Below the pieces are notes generated by a model. That model saw nothing but the letters and a program-made list of their open reading frames with translations. It made no database searches and was not told where the DNA came from. From positions 1 through 52,682 of the forward strand of contig CALVSQ010000004.1 of NCBI GenBank assembly GCA_944359085.1: a stretch of DNA of 52,682 nucleotides, given 5' to 3'. Within the stretch, counting starts at the first letter, position 1. Each line of letters opens with the position of its first letter. The position numbers and the translations under genes were made by a program. This document shows, one piece after another, positions 15,901 to 26,612 of the stretch. The DNA comes from an uncultured Bacilli bacterium. GTDB lineage: Bacteria > Bacillota_I > Bacilli_A > RF39 > UBA660.

Positions 15901-16893
15901 ATGTTAAATGATAGACAAACTAAATTACTAAAAATAATTGTAGAAGATTACATTAAAACAGCTAGACCAGTAAGTTCTAAAGCAATATGTGATATTTTAA
16001 ATTGTTCAAGTGCAACAATAAGAAATGAAATGAGTTATTTAGAAGAAACTGGATTGTTGGAAAAAACACATATATCTTCAGGTAGAGTACCTAGTGAAAA
16101 AGGATATAGATATTATGTTGATCATATTTTAGAGCCTAGAGAATTAAATGGTGAAGATATGTTAAAATTACAAACAATTGTTAATAATTCATCATTAATG
16201 TTAGATGACTATATTTCTAAAAGCATGGAAATAGTATCAGAGATGACTAATTTAACAGCAATCGTTCTAGGTAAGTCTTCTAAAGATAATTGTGTTAGTA
16301 AAGTAGAAGTTGTTCCTATTAATGAACATAATTTAATTGCTATTGTTATTACTGATAAAGGTCATGTTGAACATAAAAATCTAACTATTAAAGAAAATGT
16401 ATCGATAAATGATATTAAACAAACTGTTGATTTGATTAATAAAATGATTATTGGTACACAATTAAATGAAGTAGGTAAAGTATTAGAGTATGAAGTAAAA
16501 CCTATTATTGCTAGATATGTTAAACAACATGAGGTATTATACAATGCTTTTTATACAGCATTTACCGATTTCGCTAAAGAATCTGTTACAATGACAGGAA
16601 GAAAAAATATGTTGATGCAACCAGAGTTTAATAACGCGGATAAGATAAGAGATATTATTAGTAAATTTGAAGATAAAGAAATCGTTGATAAAATAGAAGA
16701 AAATGATAATGGCATTAACATATATATTGGTAGTGAAACAGAATTTGATGATGATGTAACAATAGTTAAGATGAAATACGAAGCAAATGGTGAAGAAGGA
16801 ACTATTGCTTTGGTAGGACCAAAAAGAATGGAATATGATAAAGTTATTGCTTTATTAGAATATATTAAAGAAAATATGAAAGAAGGTAATTAA
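15901..16893 (+). CDS. hrcA: Heat-inducible transcription repressor HrcA
   Basis: A 330-residue CIRCE-binding repressor of chaperone genes. The N-terminal winged helix has the family motifs RQTKLLKIIVEDYIKTARPV, SSATIRNEMSYLEETGLL and SSGRVPSEKGYRYYVD. The GAF-like and dimerisation regions follow, and the C-terminal IALVGPKRMEYDKVIALLEYI is family-typical. HrcA folding depends on GroEL in B. subtilis. AAAGGTGGTGA precedes the ATG. It is the first gene of the heat-shock operon, one base from grpE, and sits under its own operator. Confidence 0.97.
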   Translation: MLNDRQTKLLKIIVEDYIKTARPVSSKAICDILNCSSATIRNEMSYLEETGLLEKTHISSGRVPSEKGYRYYVDHILEPRELNGEDMLKLQTIVNNSSLMLDDYISKSMEIVSEMTNLTAIVLGKSSKDNCVSKVEVVPINEHNLIAIVITDKGHVEHKNLTIKENVSINDIKQTVDLINKMIIGTQLNEVGKVLEYEVKPIIARYVKQHEVLYNAFYTAFTDFAKESVTMTGRKNMLMQPEFNNADKIRDIISKFEDKEIVDKIEENDNGINIYIGSETEFDDDVTIVKMKYEANGEEGTIALVGPKRMEYDKVIALLEYIKENMKEGN

Positions 16894-16894
16894 A

Positions 16895-17521
16895 ATGGAA
16901 GAAGAAAAGAAACATCCAGAACACGAAAATCATAAACCTCATGAACATAAACACGAAGAATGTAAATGTCATGGACATCATGAACATAAACATGATGATT
17001 GCAAATGTCATGAACATCATGAACACAAACATGAAGAATGTAAATGTCATGAACATCCAGAACATAAACATCCTGAACCACCACATGAAAAAAGAATTAA
17101 AGAATTAGAAGATAGTTTATTAAGAAGTAAAGCTGAATTTATAAATTATCGTAAAAGATTAGAAGAAGAACAATCAAGATTATTAAAATATTGTAATGAA
17201 GATTTAATTAAAGAAACACTACCTATTTTAGATAATTTTGAAAGAGCTATTAAAATGGATGATACTAATTTAGATGATGAAGTTTCTAAATTCTTATCAG
17301 GATTTAAAATGATTTATTGTAATTTAGTAAACATTTTAAAAAATTATGGTGTCATTGAAATAGATGGCAACAATAAACCTTTTGATCCAACATATCATGA
17401 AGCTATTATGACTGAGAAACGTGATGGTGTTGAACCAGGTATGGTACTTGAAGTACTACAAAAAGGTTATATTTTAAAAGATAGAGTTATTAGACCAGCA
17501 ATGGTTAAAGTTAGTGAATAA
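16895..17521 (+). CDS. grpE: Nucleotide exchange factor GrpE with His/Cys-rich N-terminal repeats
   Basis: A 208-residue protein that releases ADP from DnaK. The GrpE core runs from about residue 66, with a coiled coil (RIKELEDSLLRSKAEFINYRKR in part), LPILDNFERAI, the beta-domain with PFDPTYHEAIM, and VLQKGYILKDRVIRPAMVKVS. The N-terminal 66 residues are unusual, with 21 His and 6 Cys in near-perfect 13-residue repeats of the type HEHKHEECKCHGH (residues 16-54). GrpE N-termini are normally disordered and acidic. The repeats could bind zinc, nickel or copper; this is inference. The ATG lies two bases after the hrcA stop, and AGAAGG inside hrcA is the ribosome site. Confidence 0.95.
   Translation: MEEEKKHPEHENHKPHEHKHEECKCHGHHEHKHDDCKCHEHHEHKHEECKCHEHPEHKHPEPPHEKRIKELEDSLLRSKAEFINYRKRLEEEQSRLLKYCNEDLIKETLPILDNFERAIKMDDTNLDDEVSKFLSGFKMIYCNLVNILKNYGVIEIDGNNKPFDPTYHEAIMTEKRDGVEPGMVLEVLQKGYILKDRVIRPAMVKVSE
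16940..17056 (+). repeat. Three 39-bp tandem repeats encoding His/Cys units in GrpE
   Basis: Each unit encodes H-E-H-K-H-(E/D)-(E/D)-C-K-C-H-(G/E)-H, with a partial fourth unit (PEHKH) after it. Third-base differences between units are few, which suggests recent duplication. Confidence 0.85.
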
Positions 17522-17531
17522 GGAAAGGTGA

Positions 17532-19352
<1,821 letters not shown>

Positions 19353-19379
19353 GGAAGTTCTAGGTCATCTAGAACTTTC
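19353..19379 (+). terminator. Hairpin after dnaK
   Basis: GGAAGTTCTAG (19353-19363), GTCAT loop, CTAGAACTTTC (19369-19379). The stem is strong, but no T-tract follows, so it may be a processing or 3'-stabilising element that lowers expression of pepF and dnaJ relative to dnaK. Confidence 0.45.
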
Positions 19380-19397
19380 TAGTGTAAAGGAGAATAT

Positions 19398-21191
19398 ATG
19401 GGAAAATTACAAAAAACAAGAGATGAAATAGAAACTAAGTATACATGGGATTTAACATTAATCTATAAGACAGATAAGGATTTTGAAAAAGATTATGAAA
19501 AAGTAAGTAAAGAAATAAATGATATAACTAAATATCAAGGAATTTTAGTTAAAAGTGCTAGTAATTTATTAGGTTATTTAAAATTATCTAACGAATTAGA
19601 AAGAAAATTATATAAATTATATTACTATGCTAATTTAAAAAATGATCAAGATACTACTAATACTAAATATCAAGCAATGTTAGGTAAAGTTAAAAATTTA
19701 TTAACTAAGTTTGAAGAACTAGATGCTTATGCAGAGCCAGAATTAATGAGTATTGATTATAGTTTAATTGAAAAATATTATGAAGAAGAAAAAGAATTAA
19801 AAGAATTTGAATTTGTTTTAAGTAATTTGTTTAGATTTAAAAAGCATATTTTATCTAAAGAAATTGAAGAAGTTTTATCATCTTTAAGTAATTCATTAAA
19901 TAATAGTAGTGAAACTTATGAATTATTAACTGATTCAGATATGAAGTTTGGGAAAATATTAGATGAAAATAATGAAGAAGTAGAACTAACAGAAAGTAAT
20001 TATAGTGTATTTTTACATTCTAAAGATAGAAGAGTAAGAAAAGAAGCATTTAATAAAATATTAACTACTTATGGTGAATATAAAAATACTATTAGTTCAA
20101 CTTTTGCTGGTAATGTTGATACATTAGCAACTTTAGCTAAATTAAAAAAATATGATTCTAGTTTAGAAGCTGCTTTATTTAGCGATAATGTAGATAAAGA
20201 AGTATATAATAATTTAATTAAAACTGTTAAAGATAATTTAAATGTATTATATAAATATTTTAAATTAAAAAAAGATTTCTTAAAATTAGATGAGTTTCAT
20301 TTATATGATCAATATGTTGATTTAGTAGAAGAAAATACTAAACACTATACATTTCTTGAAGCTAAAGATTTAGTAATTGAAGCTTTAAGTGTATTGGGTG
20401 AAGATTATATTAAAAATCTAAATAAAGCTTTTGATGAAAGATGGATTGATGTATATAATAACAAAGGAAAAAGGGGAGGAGCTTATTCTAGTGGCTTTTA
20501 TGATACTAAACCTTATGTTTTATTAAATTATGAAGGCACTATTAACGATGTATCTACTTTAGCTCATGAATTAGGTCATTCTATGCATACTTATTACTCT
20601 TGTTTAAATAATCCTTACCAATATTCTTCTTACAAAATATTTGTTGCTGAAGTAGCATCAACTGTAAATGAATTATTATTGAATTTTCATTTATTAAATA
20701 AAGGAAGTAAAGAAGATAAAAAATATATTTTAAGTAATTTAATGAATTTATTTAAAGCTACTATTTATAGACAAACTATGTTTGCAGAATTTGAAAGAGA
20801 TATGCACAATTTAAAAGAACAAGGTGGCGTATTAACTAACGAAGTATTATGTGATAATTATTACAAATTAAATTTAGATTATTTTGGACCTGATGTAGTA
20901 GTTGATGATGAAATAAAATATGAATGGGAAAGAATACCACATTTCTATTATAATTTTTATGTTTATAAATATGCTATAGGCTTATCTTGTGCATGTTATA
21001 TTGTGGATAACATATTAAATAAAAAAGAGAATGCTTTAGAAAATTATTTAAAATTCTTAAGTAGTGGTGGATCTGATTATCCTATTAATGAACTTAAAAT
21101 AGCTGGTATTGATGTTACTAAAAAAGATGTTATCGAATCAGCAATCAAAATGTTTGATAGCTTTATTGAACAATTTAAAGAACTTATGTAA
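19398..21191 (+). CDS. pepF: Oligoendopeptidase F (M3B metallopeptidase)
   Basis: A 597-residue cytoplasmic zinc peptidase that degrades short peptides. The zinc motif HELGH is at residues 390-394 (in LAHELGHSMH), with the third ligand region in FVAEVASTVNE downstream, and SGFYDTKPYVLLNY just before, as in PepF. Length is typical (about 600). AAAGGAG precedes the ATG. It sits between dnaK and dnaJ, which are usually adjacent, so it may share the heat-shock transcript and help clear peptides after proteolysis. Confidence 0.95.
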   Translation: MGKLQKTRDEIETKYTWDLTLIYKTDKDFEKDYEKVSKEINDITKYQGILVKSASNLLGYLKLSNELERKLYKLYYYANLKNDQDTTNTKYQAMLGKVKNLLTKFEELDAYAEPELMSIDYSLIEKYYEEEKELKEFEFVLSNLFRFKKHILSKEIEEVLSSLSNSLNNSSETYELLTDSDMKFGKILDENNEEVELTESNYSVFLHSKDRRVRKEAFNKILTTYGEYKNTISSTFAGNVDTLATLAKLKKYDSSLEAALFSDNVDKEVYNNLIKTVKDNLNVLYKYFKLKKDFLKLDEFHLYDQYVDLVEENTKHYTFLEAKDLVIEALSVLGEDYIKNLNKAFDERWIDVYNNKGKRGGAYSSGFYDTKPYVLLNYEGTINDVSTLAHELGHSMHTYYSCLNNPYQYSSYKIFVAEVASTVNELLLNFHLLNKGSKEDKKYILSNLMNLFKATIYRQTMFAEFERDMHNLKEQGGVLTNEVLCDNYYKLNLDYFGPDVVVDDEIKYEWERIPHFYYNFYVYKYAIGLSCACYIVDNILNKKENALENYLKFLSSGGSDYPINELKIAGIDVTKKDVIESAIKMFDSFIEQFKELM

Positions 21192-21203
21192 GAAGGTGTT
21201 GTT

Positions 21204-22289
21204 ATGAAAAAAGATTATTATGAAATATTAGGCGTTTCTAAAACAGCTACTCAAGATGAAATAAAATCAGCTTTTAGAAAACTAGCTAAGAAATACCACC
21301 CAGATGTTTCTAAAGAAGAAAATGCCGCTGAAAAATTTAAAGAATGCCAAGAAGCATATGCTGTATTATCCGATGAAACAAAAAGAAAACAATATGATCA
21401 ATTTGGTCATGCTGCATTTGAAAATAATGGAGCTGGTGGATATGATTTCTCTGGATTTGATTTTTCAGATATATTTGGAGACATATTTGGTTCAGGTTTT
21501 GGTTTTAATTTTGGCGGTGGTTCTAGAGGAAAATCAAGAGGTAGAGATAAAGTTATGCGTGTTGACTTAACTTTTGAAGAAGCTGCTTTTGGTACCAAAA
21601 AAACAATTAATTTAGATACCTATACTGATTGTAATGAATGTCGTGGTAAAGGTGGATTTGATGAAGAAGCTTGTTCAACTTGTCATGGTACAGGTACAGT
21701 AGCTGCTGAACAAAGAACTTTATTTGGTACATTTATGACAAAAACAACTTGTCCTAAATGTAAGGGGAAAGGTAGATCTTATAAAAAAAGTTGTAGCAAA
21801 TGTTCAGGTACTGGTAAAGTAAAGGTAAATAAAGATATTGAAGTTAAAATACCTGCCGGAGTTGATACTGGCAATCAACAAAGAGTATCTGGTTACGGAG
21901 AATATAGTGAATATGGTAATGGTGATTTATATTTAGAATATCGTGTATTACCTCATGAATTATTTGAAAGAGATGGTAATGATATTTATTTAGAAGTACC
22001 TTTAACTATTACTGAAGCTGTTTTAGGTTGTAAAAAAGAAATACCTACTATAACTGGTACTGTTAAATTAACTATCGAACCAGGAAGTAATACAGGCGAT
22101 AAACTAAGATTAAAAGGAAAAGGAATAGAAGATGTACATAGTTATCGTAAGGGTGATATGTATGTTGTTCTAAATGTAGTTGTTCCAGATAAATTATCAC
22201 GTGATCAAAAGAAATTGTTTGAACAATTGTCTAAAACTGATTTAGAGACAAAAGAATTTAATAAATTTAATAAATATATGAAAAAATAA
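21204..22289 (+). CDS. dnaJ: Co-chaperone DnaJ (Hsp40)
   Basis: A 361-residue type I J-protein. The J-domain (residues 3-66) has [20 protein letters not shown] and HPD in KYHPDVS. A Gly/Phe-rich linker ([19 protein letters not shown]) follows, then four zinc-finger repeats [24 protein letters not shown] and CSKCSGTG, and the C-terminal substrate-binding domains. It delivers clients to DnaK and stimulates its ATPase. GAAGGTG precedes the ATG, 12 bases after pepF. It ends at a bidirectional terminator. Confidence 0.98.
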   Translation: MKKDYYEILGVSKTATQDEIKSAFRKLAKKYHPDVSKEENAAEKFKECQEAYAVLSDETKRKQYDQFGHAAFENNGAGGYDFSGFDFSDIFGDIFGSGFGFNFGGGSRGKSRGRDKVMRVDLTFEEAAFGTKKTINLDTYTDCNECRGKGGFDEEACSTCHGTGTVAAEQRTLFGTFMTKTTCPKCKGKGRSYKKSCSKCSGTGKVKVNKDIEVKIPAGVDTGNQQRVSGYGEYSEYGNGDLYLEYRVLPHELFERDGNDIYLEVPLTITEAVLGCKKEIPTITGTVKLTIEPGSNTGDKLRLKGKGIEDVHSYRKGDMYVVLNVVVPDKLSRDQKKLFEQLSKTDLETKEFNKFNKYMKK

Positions 22290-22315
22290 GAGCTATACGC
22301 TCTTATTTATTTTTA
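22284..22315 (+). terminator. Bidirectional terminator between dnaJ and a convergent gene
   Basis: AAATAAGAGC (22284-22293), TATAC loop, GCTCTTATTT (22299-22308), then ATTTTTA. The A-run on the left acts as T-tract for the minus strand. It overlaps both stop codons; the two genes are 3 bases apart. Confidence 0.85.
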
Positions 22316-23621
22316 TTTCTATAAATTTATAATCGTTTTGATATTGTTCAAAGTAATTTTTAAAGTCCCCTTTTAATTCTGGATTTTCAATAATTGAATA
22401 ACGATTAAATGCTGTAGTAACTAATTTTGGATAACTAGTTTTAAATGTTTCTAACTCGTTTGGATACAACAATTCAATAATAGATAAAATACTATTATAT
22501 GTTAAATTAGATAAATTATCTTTTTCGGCAATAATGATAGTTGTTACATTATCATCGCCTTGTTTATATAATTTTAAATTTCCTTTTTCAAGAGTTATCG
22601 TTCCAGAATCTTTAATAAAACTTTCTTGTTCTTTTAAATAATTAATATCAAAATACATTGTTTTTAAACTTGAAGTATCGATTTTTGTATCAATATTTAT
22701 AATTATTTCATTACCATTCTCTGTTTTTATTAAAGATATTCCATCAACACTAGTTGTAGTTAAATCTATTGAATTTAACAATGTTATTGTTTCAGTTTCT
22801 TCTAGTCCATGTACCATTCCAATACTATCAATTAATGTTAAGGATAATATGTGGTATATTTCATCACTGTTATTTTCTAATATTTTAAAATTTCTATTTT
22901 CTAATGTAAATATATATTGGTTGGTATTATTTTCTAAATTTATCTCATTAACATCTACAATAATTTTGTCATTTTCTGCTTTTGCTATACAATTATATCC
23001 TAAATCTTTTAAATTTTGTAAATTGCTATGACCATTAAATTTATTTACAATATCATTTAATGTAAGTTTTACTTCTGGTTCTTCAGTTGGTGGAGTAGGT
23101 GTAGTTCCAGGCGATGTTTTTGGTTTGTTAAAGAAATTAAAATATATTAAAGCTATTAATCCAATTACTAAAATAATTAACAGTAAAATAATAATTAGCT
23201 TGTTGGATTTTTTCTTTTGTTTATTGTGTGTACTATCATTACCAGTTTCATTTTCTCCTGTTTCTTCTTTAGCTTTTAATTCTTCTGTTCTTAATATTTC
23301 ATCTGGATTTAATGGATTAACTATTTCTAGTTTATTGTTAGGTTGAGTTTGCTGAACAGGTTGAGCTTGTTGAACAGATTGAGCTTGTTGAACAGGTTGA
23401 GCTTGTTGAACAGGTTGAGCTTGCTGAACAGGTTGAGCTTGTTGAACAGGTTGAGCTTGCTGAACAGGTTGAACTTGCTGAACAGGTTGAGCTTGCTGAA
23501 CAGGTTGAACTTGCTGAACAGGTTGAGCTTGTTGAACAGGTTGAGCTTGTTGAACAGGTTGAACTTGTTGAGAATTATCATTATTGTTTTGACTTAAATT
23601 ATTAAACGAATTTTCATTCAT
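22293..23621 (-). CDS. Membrane-anchored protein with cytoplasmic QPVQQA repeats and an extracellular domain
   Basis: 442 residues of unknown function. Residues 1-20 are Asn/Gln-rich. Residues 21-92 are twelve 6-residue repeats (QPVQQA, with V, T or S variants). A charged stretch follows (103-139), then one membrane helix (about 142-163) preceded by KQKKKSNK, so the N-terminus is cytoplasmic. A Thr/Pro linker (about 169-182) leads to an ectodomain of about 260 residues that I do not recognise. Repeats rich in Gln/Pro before a membrane helix resemble flexible spacers of envelope proteins. The start has AGAGGATAG upstream and an extended -10 promoter. Confidence 0.7.
   Translation of the reverse strand: MNENSFNNLSQNNNDNSQQVQPVQQAQPVQQAQPVQQVQPVQQAQPVQQVQPVQQAQPVQQAQPVQQAQPVQQAQPVQQAQSVQQAQPVQQTQPNNKLEIVNPLNPDEILRTEELKAKEETGENETGNDSTHNKQKKKSNKLIIILLLIILVIGLIALIYFNFFNKPKTSPGTTPTPPTEEPEVKLTLNDIVNKFNGHSNLQNLKDLGYNCIAKAENDKIIVDVNEINLENNTNQYIFTLENRNFKILENNSDEIYHILSLTLIDSIGMVHGLEETETITLLNSIDLTTTSVDGISLIKTENGNEIIINIDTKIDTSSLKTMYFDINYLKEQESFIKDSGTITLEKGNLKLYKQGDDNVTTIIIAEKDNLSNLTYNSILSIIELLYPNELETFKTSYPKLVTTAFNRYSIIENPELKGDFKNYFEQYQNDYKFIEIKINKSV
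23346..23561 (-). repeat. Twelve 18-bp tandem repeats (QPVQQA units)
   Basis: 216 bp of 18-bp units, read on the minus strand as CAACCTGTTCAACAAGCT with a few substitutions. Because 18 is a multiple of 3, copy-number change would lengthen or shorten the protein without a frameshift. Confidence 0.9.
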
Positions 23622-23647
23622 ATTTATCTATCCTCTTTTCTCATATT

Positions 23648-23677
23648 ATTATATCATTAATAATAAAAATGATACAA
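23648..23677 (-). promoter_or_regulatory. Promoter of the QPVQQA-repeat gene
   Basis: On the minus strand TTGTAT (23677-23672), 18-bp spacer, TGA-TATAAT (extended -10, 23656-23648). Confidence 0.7.
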
Positions 23678-23708
23678 GAGTAATTACAAAATATTATAAA
23701 TTTTTACA

Positions 23709-25646
23709 TTATTCCTCATATTTTATTGTTGGAATTGCATCATCTAAATTATCAACACTAGATGGTTCAGTTCCTTTTAAATAATATTGAATAACGCTTT
23801 TTTTATCATCTTTACTAGCTAATTTTCCTGTTTGAGGATTAACTAAAACACCAACAACATTATTTGGCATTGTGTACCAATTATCTTCTTTATCTTTTAA
23901 ATAATATTCTATAATATCGGCCCACAAATTTTTATTTGTTGTAGAATCTCCATAAGCTAATTCTCTATTATCATCATATCCTCCCCAAACACCAACAACA
24001 ACATCTTTATTATATCCAAATACTAAGTGGTCATATTCAGTGGTTCCTGTTTTAATAGCATATTTTTTAGTTAATTTATTTGATATTACGTAAGAAGTAG
24101 GGTAAGTATAACCAATAAAATTAGGGTTAGATGTATTCGCTAATAACTCGCTTAAAATGAAAGTTATACTTTTATTTAAAACTGCTTCTTTAGTTGATTT
24201 GTGCTCATATAAAACATTTCCATTTATATCTTCAACTCTTTTAATAAAATAAGGTTCTACTTTATATCCTTCGTTGGCTAAAATAGCATAAGCGTTAGTC
24301 ATTTCTAATAAACTAATCGGTTGACTACCTAAGGCAAGTGATGGGATACTATCTAAATTAGTTTTTACACCAACTCTTTTCATTGTGTCAACTAAAACAT
24401 CACTTCCTAAGAATAAATGTGTTTTAACAGCGTATATGTTATCTGAATAGGCAATAGCAGCAGCTAAAGAAATTTCTTTATTTGGATATTGATCACCATA
24501 GTTAGTTGGACTATATGTTTGATCTTCTGAAAAAACAAATGTTGTTTTTTCACTAGTAAAAGTAGTTGAAGCTGTAAAATTATTTTCTAAAGCTGCATAA
24601 TATAAAAATGGTTTAATAGTAGAACCAACACTTCTATTACTTGATGTTGCTCTATTGTATTGACTTTTACTATAATCAACGCCTCCAACTAAACCTAAAA
24701 CTGCACCATCAGATGGATTCATTATAACACTTGCAACTTGAATATCTGTATCAATATTATTTTTTATTGAGTTTTCAATTGCTTCTTGAGCTAAAGGATC
24801 AAAATTAGTATATATTTTTAAACCACCGGTTTCAATTAAAGAACTTGGTATTGAAGGTATTGATTTTAATTCTTCGATTACAACATCTTGATAGTACATA
24901 ATTGAATTTAATTTTTCTGGATCATCTTTATCATCGAAGACTAATTGTTCATTATAAGCATTATTTAATTCTTCTTCTGTTATGTATCCATCTCTTAACA
25001 TAGAATTTAAAACAACTTTTTGTCTTTTTTTAGCTGAATCTAAACTTACAAAAGGTGAATACTCACTCGGACGGTTAGGAATTCCTGCTAACATAGATGC
25101 TTCTGCTAAAGATAAATCAGACGCACTTTTACCAAAATAATATTTACTAGCATTTTCTATTCCAAAAACGCCACCATAATTAATGGTATTAAGATATCCT
25201 TCTATTATTTCTTCTTTAGAATAATGTGTTTCTAATCTTATTGTTAGCCAGGCTTCATTAATTTTTCTTTCCCAAGTTTTATCAAAGTCTAGGTATAAGT
25301 TTTTAGCGTATTGTTGAGTTATAGTAGAGGCTCCTTCATTATTTGATTTACTTTTAAAGTTGTTATATAAAGATTTAATAATTCTTAAATAATCAAAGCC
25401 TTTATGATCAAAAAAATGTCTATCTTCAATAGCAATGGTTGCATTGATAATATCTTGATCTAAGGATTCATAACTAATCCATTCATCAGTGCCTGTAATT
25501 AAATCTTCATTTTTATCATAAAAATAGTAACTTTTTGCACTGTTGACAGCTAATTTAGGACTCATCCATGCATATAAATATAATCCGACATAAAATAATA
25601 ATCCTATACTAGCTATTATTATAAATATTTTAATTATTTTTTTCAC
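23709..25646 (-). CDS. Class A penicillin-binding protein (transglycosylase/transpeptidase)
   Basis: A 645-residue bifunctional peptidoglycan synthase. It has an N-terminal membrane anchor (about 5-27), then a GT51 glycosyltransferase domain with AIEDRHFFDHKGFD (catalytic Glu 74) and GASTITQQYAKNL. The transpeptidase domain has SVGSTIKPF (Ser 342, Lys 345), YSDN (Ser 401, Asn 403) and KTGTTEYD (532-534). All key residues are present. The GTG at 25655 lies inside the ribosome site AGGTGATT, so the GTG at 25646, five bases after it, is chosen. The short C-terminal tail has no extra domain. Confidence 0.94.
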   Translation of the reverse strand: MKKIIKIFIIIASIGLLFYVGLYLYAWMSPKLAVNSAKSYYFYDKNEDLITGTDEWISYESLDQDIINATIAIEDRHFFDHKGFDYLRIIKSLYNNFKSKSNNEGASTITQQYAKNLYLDFDKTWERKINEAWLTIRLETHYSKEEIIEGYLNTINYGGVFGIENASKYYFGKSASDLSLAEASMLAGIPNRPSEYSPFVSLDSAKKRQKVVLNSMLRDGYITEEELNNAYNEQLVFDDKDDPEKLNSIMYYQDVVIEELKSIPSIPSSLIETGGLKIYTNFDPLAQEAIENSIKNNIDTDIQVASVIMNPSDGAVLGLVGGVDYSKSQYNRATSSNRSVGSTIKPFLYYAALENNFTASTTFTSEKTTFVFSEDQTYSPTNYGDQYPNKEISLAAAIAYSDNIYAVKTHLFLGSDVLVDTMKRVGVKTNLDSIPSLALGSQPISLLEMTNAYAILANEGYKVEPYFIKRVEDINGNVLYEHKSTKEAVLNKSITFILSELLANTSNPNFIGYTYPTSYVISNKLTKKYAIKTGTTEYDHLVFGYNKDVVVGVWGGYDDNRELAYGDSTTNKNLWADIIEYYLKDKEDNWYTMPNNVVGVLVNPQTGKLASKDDKKSVIQYYLKGTEPSSVDNLDDAIPTIKYEE

Positions 25647-25667
25647 AATAATCACCTATATTTATTA

Positions 25668-25697
25668 TTGATAAAAATAAAAAAAATATGATATAAT
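25668..25697 (+). promoter_or_regulatory. Extended -10 promoter of the DUF1934 gene
   Basis: TTGATA (25668-25673), 18-bp spacer, TGA-TATAAT (-10 at 25692-25697). Confidence 0.7.
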
Positions 25698-25718
25698 TAC
25701 CGAAAGAGTGTGATTAAT

Positions 25719-26066
25719 ATGAGTAAAATAAATATAAATGTAACAATAAAAAGTAATGGTGAAGAAGTAGAAGAAAATTATTTAGCTTTAAAAAATAATA
25801 ATAAAATAATTTATCAAGAAAAAAATTGTAAAACTACAATTGATTTGGATGAATTTAAAATAAAAAGAGAAAATGAAGAATCTTTATTAGAAATGAATTT
25901 TATTCCTGATAAAGAAACAAATGGTAGATATTTATTAAAAAAAGAAAATAGTTTAATAAATTTAACTATTTTAACTGATTATTTAATAATTGAAGATAAT
26001 TTAATAATTTTAAAATATAAAGTAATAACTACTAATCAAGATGTTATTTTTAAATTAAAAATGTAA
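25719..26066 (+). CDS. DUF1934 family protein (YwiB-like beta-barrel)
   Basis: 115 residues. Its pattern of alternating beta strands (INVTIKSNGEEVEE, CKTTIDLDEFKIKRE, KYKVITTNQDVIFKLKM) and its length match the DUF1934/YwiB family, small calycin-like barrels of unknown function often found near rpoE in Bacillota. Here rpoE is the next gene, which supports the call. The ATG at 25719 is chosen over the GTG at 25710, which lies in the ribosome-site region. It has its own promoter, divergent from the PBP gene. Confidence 0.65.
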   Translation: MSKININVTIKSNGEEVEENYLALKNNNKIIYQEKNCKTTIDLDEFKIKRENEESLLEMNFIPDKETNGRYLLKKENSLINLTILTDYLIIEDNLIILKYKVITTNQDVIFKLKM

Positions 26067-26114
26067 AATTTTTAGTATATTTTATGAAAGTTACAACATA
26101 TTATAAAAATAGTA

Positions 26115-26142
26115 TTGACACATTTTGAAAATATGCTAAAAT
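26115..26142 (+). promoter_or_regulatory. Promoter of rpoE
   Basis: TTGACA (26115-26120), 16-bp spacer ending TGC, TAAAAT (26137-26142). Confidence 0.75.
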
Positions 26143-26174
26143 GGGTATGATATTTTATCAAGGAGGTAATTATA

Positions 26175-26612
26175 TTGATTAAAAATATGCCAAAGGAAGA
26201 GTTAGAAATTTTATCTTATTCTGATTTAACAGAATTGATTTTAAAAGAAGAAAATAAACCTTTAAATACACCAACAATTTTTAGAAAAATATGCGATATT
26301 TTAGGTTATGATGATGAAGAATATACTAATAAAATAGGTGATTATTATACTTCATTAACTACTGATAAAAGATTTGTCTTTTTAGATACAAATGAATGGG
26401 ATTTAAGAGAAAAAAATCCTGTTGATATTGTTATGGATGAAGACGAAGATGAAGAAGAAGTTGATGATGAAGAAATGAATGAAGAAAATCAAGAAGAAAC
26501 TTCAGAATATGAAGATGAAATTGATACAATGATGGAAGACGAAGATATAGTTGATGATGAAGAATTAGATGACTTATCTATTTTATCCGATGAGGAATTA
26601 GAAGAACACTAA
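26175..26612 (+). CDS. rpoE: DNA-directed RNA polymerase delta subunit
   Basis: 145 residues. The N-terminal HARE-HTH-type domain (residues 1-88) has LSYSDLTELIL, PLNTPTIFRKICDILG and the family's final KRFVFLDTNEWDLRE. A highly acidic, disordered tail follows (Asp/Glu run from about 89). Delta increases RNA polymerase recycling and promoter selectivity in Gram-positive bacteria. The start is a TTG at 26175, placed 8 bases after AGGAGG; the ATG at 26187 is too far. The 3' end overlaps the convergent carboxypeptidase gene by 35 bases. Confidence 0.93.
   Translation: MIKNMPKEELEILSYSDLTELILKEENKPLNTPTIFRKICDILGYDDEEYTNKIGDYYTSLTTDKRFVFLDTNEWDLREKNPVDIVMDEDEDEEEVDDEEMNEENQEETSEYEDEIDTMMEDEDIVDDEELDDLSILSDEELEEH

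Noticed and set aside
10900-16000. Search for a template repeat, reverse transcriptase or avd gene near the variable cassettes
   Set aside because: No third copy of the cassette end GGCGTCCGTGCAGTT and no reverse-transcriptase-like protein was seen anywhere in the window. The retroelement core, if real, is elsewhere in the genome.
16865-17086. Antisense open frames rich in Met/Phe or His/Val over the 5' part of grpE
   Set aside because: They are complements of the His/Cys repeats, with no ribosome site or promoter.
23346-23561. CRISPR array
   Set aside because: The repeats are contiguous without spacers and encode a regular hexapeptide.
23327-23597. Open frames on both strands across the QPVQQA repeat
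   Set aside because: The 18-bp repeat happens to lack stops in several frames; these are shadows of the repeat-bearing gene.
26578-26612. Misannotated end of rpoE or of the carboxypeptidase
   Set aside because: The 35-base convergent overlap involves only the ends of both proteins, both complete by length, so it is accepted as real.
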